This document shows positions 62,615 through 64,000 of a stretch of 64,000 bases of DNA, piece after piece; positions within the stretch are counted from its first letter, which is position 1, and each line of letters starts with the position of its first letter. Origin of the DNA: Breoghania corrubedonensis (GTDB lineage Bacteria > Pseudomonadota > Alphaproteobacteria > Rhizobiales > Stappiaceae); assembly GCF_003053845.1 (NCBI RefSeq), contig NZ_QAYG01000001.1, positions 1-64,000 on the forward strand, written 5' to 3'. A model generated the notes under the pieces. That model had not been told where the DNA came from. It saw nothing but the letters and a program-made list of their open reading frames with translations, and searched no databases. A program made the position numbers and the translations under genes.

Positions 62615-63339
62615 TCCGCCTCCACCAGCTCCGCCTCGCCAACCGAAAGGAATGCCTCGACGGCCGCCCGGGCCGCAAAGGTCTCCTGGCGATCGTTGAT
62701 GCGTTCGTCGATGACCCGGTATCTGGCCTCGATCGTCGCCGCGGTCCGGTCCACCTGGGTGACAACGACGCGAACATGGAACACCGACTGCATCGGCGCG
62801 CGCGAAACCTCGAGCAACTCAAGCGACAATTCCGCGGGCAGCGGAAAGAGGAAGCTCTCGAAGCTCGAGTTCACACTTTCCAGCACGAAGCGGGTGGGCC
62901 GGTCATGGTTCAACAGGAAGGCTTCCGACACGGCCGTCCACGTCTGCCGCGCCGCCTCGATCAGCGCCAGTCCCTGGATGTGCTGACCTGTCTGGTGATC
63001 CGCAATCACCTCGTTTTCGTCATCGAGCAGCAGATCGGCGACGAAGCGATCCGCCTCGATGCGGCGCGGAGGGGAGATCATGATGTTCTTGGCGACCCTC
63101 TTGTGGGTCAGCGCATGATCCGCGCGCTGTGGCGTCGTGCCGGCCATCGCACATGAGGGCACGACGGTCCCAAGTTCCTCCACTTCCTCCGGCGAGAGGC
63201 CCTGGCCCAGGCAGACCCGCTTTTCGACCGGGGCGCCGAGCCGGGTCGTCGCCATGAAGTCGGACAGGCAGAAGACCTCCGGGTTGCGTGCGAAGTTGTC
63301 GAAACGGTCCCCGACCAGGATTGCGACATCTTTAGCCAT
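62611..63339 (-). CDS. AfsA-like hotdog domain protein
   Basis: A 242-residue protein resembling the A-factor biosynthesis hotdog family. The key block is ALTHKRVAKNIMISPPRRIEADRFVADLLLDD, followed by HIQGLALIEAARQTWTAVSEAFLL, matching the His-Lys, basic/polar and E-x-x-RQ signature positions of AfsA repeats. The rest (VLESVNSSFESFLFPLPAELSLELLE; FHVRVVVTQVDRTAATIEARYRVID) reads as a second hotdog-like half. AfsA condenses a beta-ketoacyl thioester with dihydroxyacetone phosphate to make butenolide signals in Streptomyces. GGAG precedes the ATG. Homology is read by eye, so function is provisional. Confidence 0.75.
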   Translation of the reverse strand: MAKDVAILVGDRFDNFARNPEVFCLSDFMATTRLGAPVEKRVCLGQGLSPEEVEELGTVVPSCAMAGTTPQRADHALTHKRVAKNIMISPPRRIEADRFVADLLLDDENEVIADHQTGQHIQGLALIEAARQTWTAVSEAFLLNHDRPTRFVLESVNSSFESFLFPLPAELSLELLEVSRAPMQSVFHVRVVVTQVDRTAATIEARYRVIDERINDRQETFAARAAVEAFLSVGEAELVEAE

Positions 63340-63351
63340 GGTGACGCTCCT

Positions 63352-63744
63352 TCAATGGGTGTCGGCGGCGGCGGCCTCGGCTTCCGCGCAGACGCGACGC
63401 ACGACGGCCATCGCGTTGAGCGCGGCCGGGAAACCGGAATAGGCGGCCACGTGGTGAATGATCTCGGTGAGCTCTTCGCGCGTCAGGCCCGCTCTCAGAC
63501 CGCCGCGCACGTGAATCTCGAGCTGCGGCAACGCAAAACCCATGGCCGCGAGCGCCGAAATGGTGACGATCTGGCGGGTTCGCAGATCGAGTTGCGGGCG
63601 CGTGTAGACATCCCCGAAAATGAACTCGACGAGTTGCTCGCCGAAGGCGGGCGCGAATTCGCTCAGCTTGTCGATGACGGCGACGCCATCGGGACCGTTC
63701 AGGGCGGTAAGCGCCGCCAGGCCGCGTTCGTAGCGCTCGCTCAT
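63352..63744 (-). CDS. carboxymuconolactone decarboxylase family protein
   Basis: A 130-residue CMD/AhpD-fold protein (RTRQIVTISALAAMGFALPQLEIHVRGGLRAGLTREELTEIIHHVAAYSGFPAALNAM). It lacks the CxxC of AhpD peroxidase types and keeps the histidines of the gamma-carboxymuconolactone decarboxylase branch, so a lactone-type substrate is plausible. GGAGG lies seven bases before the ATG, which overlaps the upstream stop (ATGA). It sits 12 bases before the AfsA-like gene. Confidence 0.9.
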   Translation of the reverse strand: MSERYERGLAALTALNGPDGVAVIDKLSEFAPAFGEQLVEFIFGDVYTRPQLDLRTRQIVTISALAAMGFALPQLEIHVRGGLRAGLTREELTEIIHHVAAYSGFPAALNAMAVVRRVCAEAEAAAADTH

Positions 63745-64000
63745 GCCGCCACCTCCAGAAGGTCCGCGAAGGCATCGGGTCGCGCGAAGATGCGGCAATC
63801 GAGACCGGCCGGACCGCCGGCGATATAGCGCTGGCCGGCCTGTTTGAGGATGTCGGTATAGGACGGCGTCTGGTAGGCGCCCCTGTAGATGGCGGGGTTC
63901 ACGGAAAAGCCGACGACGAACATCACCCCGGGCCGGGTGCTCATCACCGACTGGTATGAGCGGAAGTCGTCGATCTCGGGCCGCTCGCGCAGATCGGCAT
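63741..64000 (-). CDS. 3' part of an unidentified gene running off the window
   Basis: The frame is open from the window edge to a stop at 63741, giving at least 85 residues: DLRERPEIDDFRSYQSVM, STRPGVMFVVGFSVNPAIYR, GAYQTPSYTDILKQAGQRYIAG, then GPAGLDCRIFARPDAFADLL. The internal GTG/ATG at 63947 is probably not the true start, since coding character continues to the edge. I do not recognise the family. Its stop overlaps the CMD gene start, so it is the upstream member of the same operon. Confidence 0.7.
   Translation of the reverse strand, partial: ADLRERPEIDDFRSYQSVMSTRPGVMFVVGFSVNPAIYRGAYQTPSYTDILKQAGQRYIAGGPAGLDCRIFARPDAFADLLEVAA

Overview
The window is high-GC, tightly packed alphaproteobacterial DNA, most likely from a methylotrophic member of the Hyphomicrobiales (Rhizobiales). 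This rests on codon bias, a lanthanide-type (XoxF) methanol dehydrogenase locus, glutathione-dependent formaldehyde oxidation, many TRAP/ABC uptake genes, and a 106-bp intergenic repeat whose internal sequence resembles repeats common in that order. Taxonomy is inference. I see no rRNA, tRNA, CRISPR array, insertion sequence or complete prophage.

Left part (1-13300, mostly minus strand): a catabolic block with an iron-containing alcohol dehydrogenase, an aldehyde dehydrogenase, a glutamine-synthetase-like ligase, a complete TRAP transporter and an N-formylglutamate-amidohydrolase-family enzyme. It is divergent from an RpiR regulator and fits a gamma-glutamylation route for an amine or amino alcohol. 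A PIN-toxin/antitoxin pair sits inside it. Then come a beta-hydroxyacid dehydrogenase, a MaoC-type hydratase, a DUF1194 protein with a double operator, and an acetyltransferase.

Centre (13560-39350): a nitrate/taurine-type ABC importer, then a large methanol/lanthanide locus. It holds xoxF, xoxG, a XoxJ protein fused to a rhodanese-like Cys-Trp domain, a metallo-beta-lactamase-fold protein, a SoxYZ-like carrier, a DUF2380/3280 protein and an ABC ATPase/permease pair of the type associated with PQQ alcohol dehydrogenases (LutE/LutF, PedB/PedC-like). A hipBA module with four evenly spaced operators interrupts it. Formaldehyde oxidation (flhA, fghA) follows on the minus strand, then the ABC binding protein, a beta-propeller and four exported proteins of unknown function. 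The block ends with a GFA protein and a FIST sensor / hybrid histidine kinase / LuxR response regulator trio resembling the NosP-NahK/ErcS'-ErbR regulators of quinoprotein alcohol oxidation. Together these genes would capture lanthanide, build and run XoxF, pass electrons to XoxG, oxidise formaldehyde and sense conditions.

Right part (39700-56540): a DUF1402 protein, a half-length MetE-type methyltransferase, a lower-GC flavin-reductase/HxlR pair next to the 106-bp terminal-inverted-repeat element, a phenylacetate-CoA-ligase-like enzyme, an FKBP isomerase, a PLP-dependent D-cysteine-desulfhydrase-like enzyme, purU, an Opp-type peptide importer with a double ATPase, a perfect 38-bp palindrome and a FadR-type GntR regulator.

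Far right (57152-64000+): one tightly coupled minus-strand operon of at least ten genes. It encodes an AfsA-like hotdog protein (the family that makes A-factor-type butenolide signals in Streptomyces), a HAD phosphatase, an SDR reductase, an EamA exporter, two lactone-type enzymes (alpha/beta hydrolase and carboxymuconolactone-decarboxylase family), a Nudix hydrolase, a YciI protein and two unrecognised proteins. This is the best candidate here for an undescribed system: a possible gamma-butyrolactone/butenolide pathway in a proteobacterium. The function is inferred, not shown.
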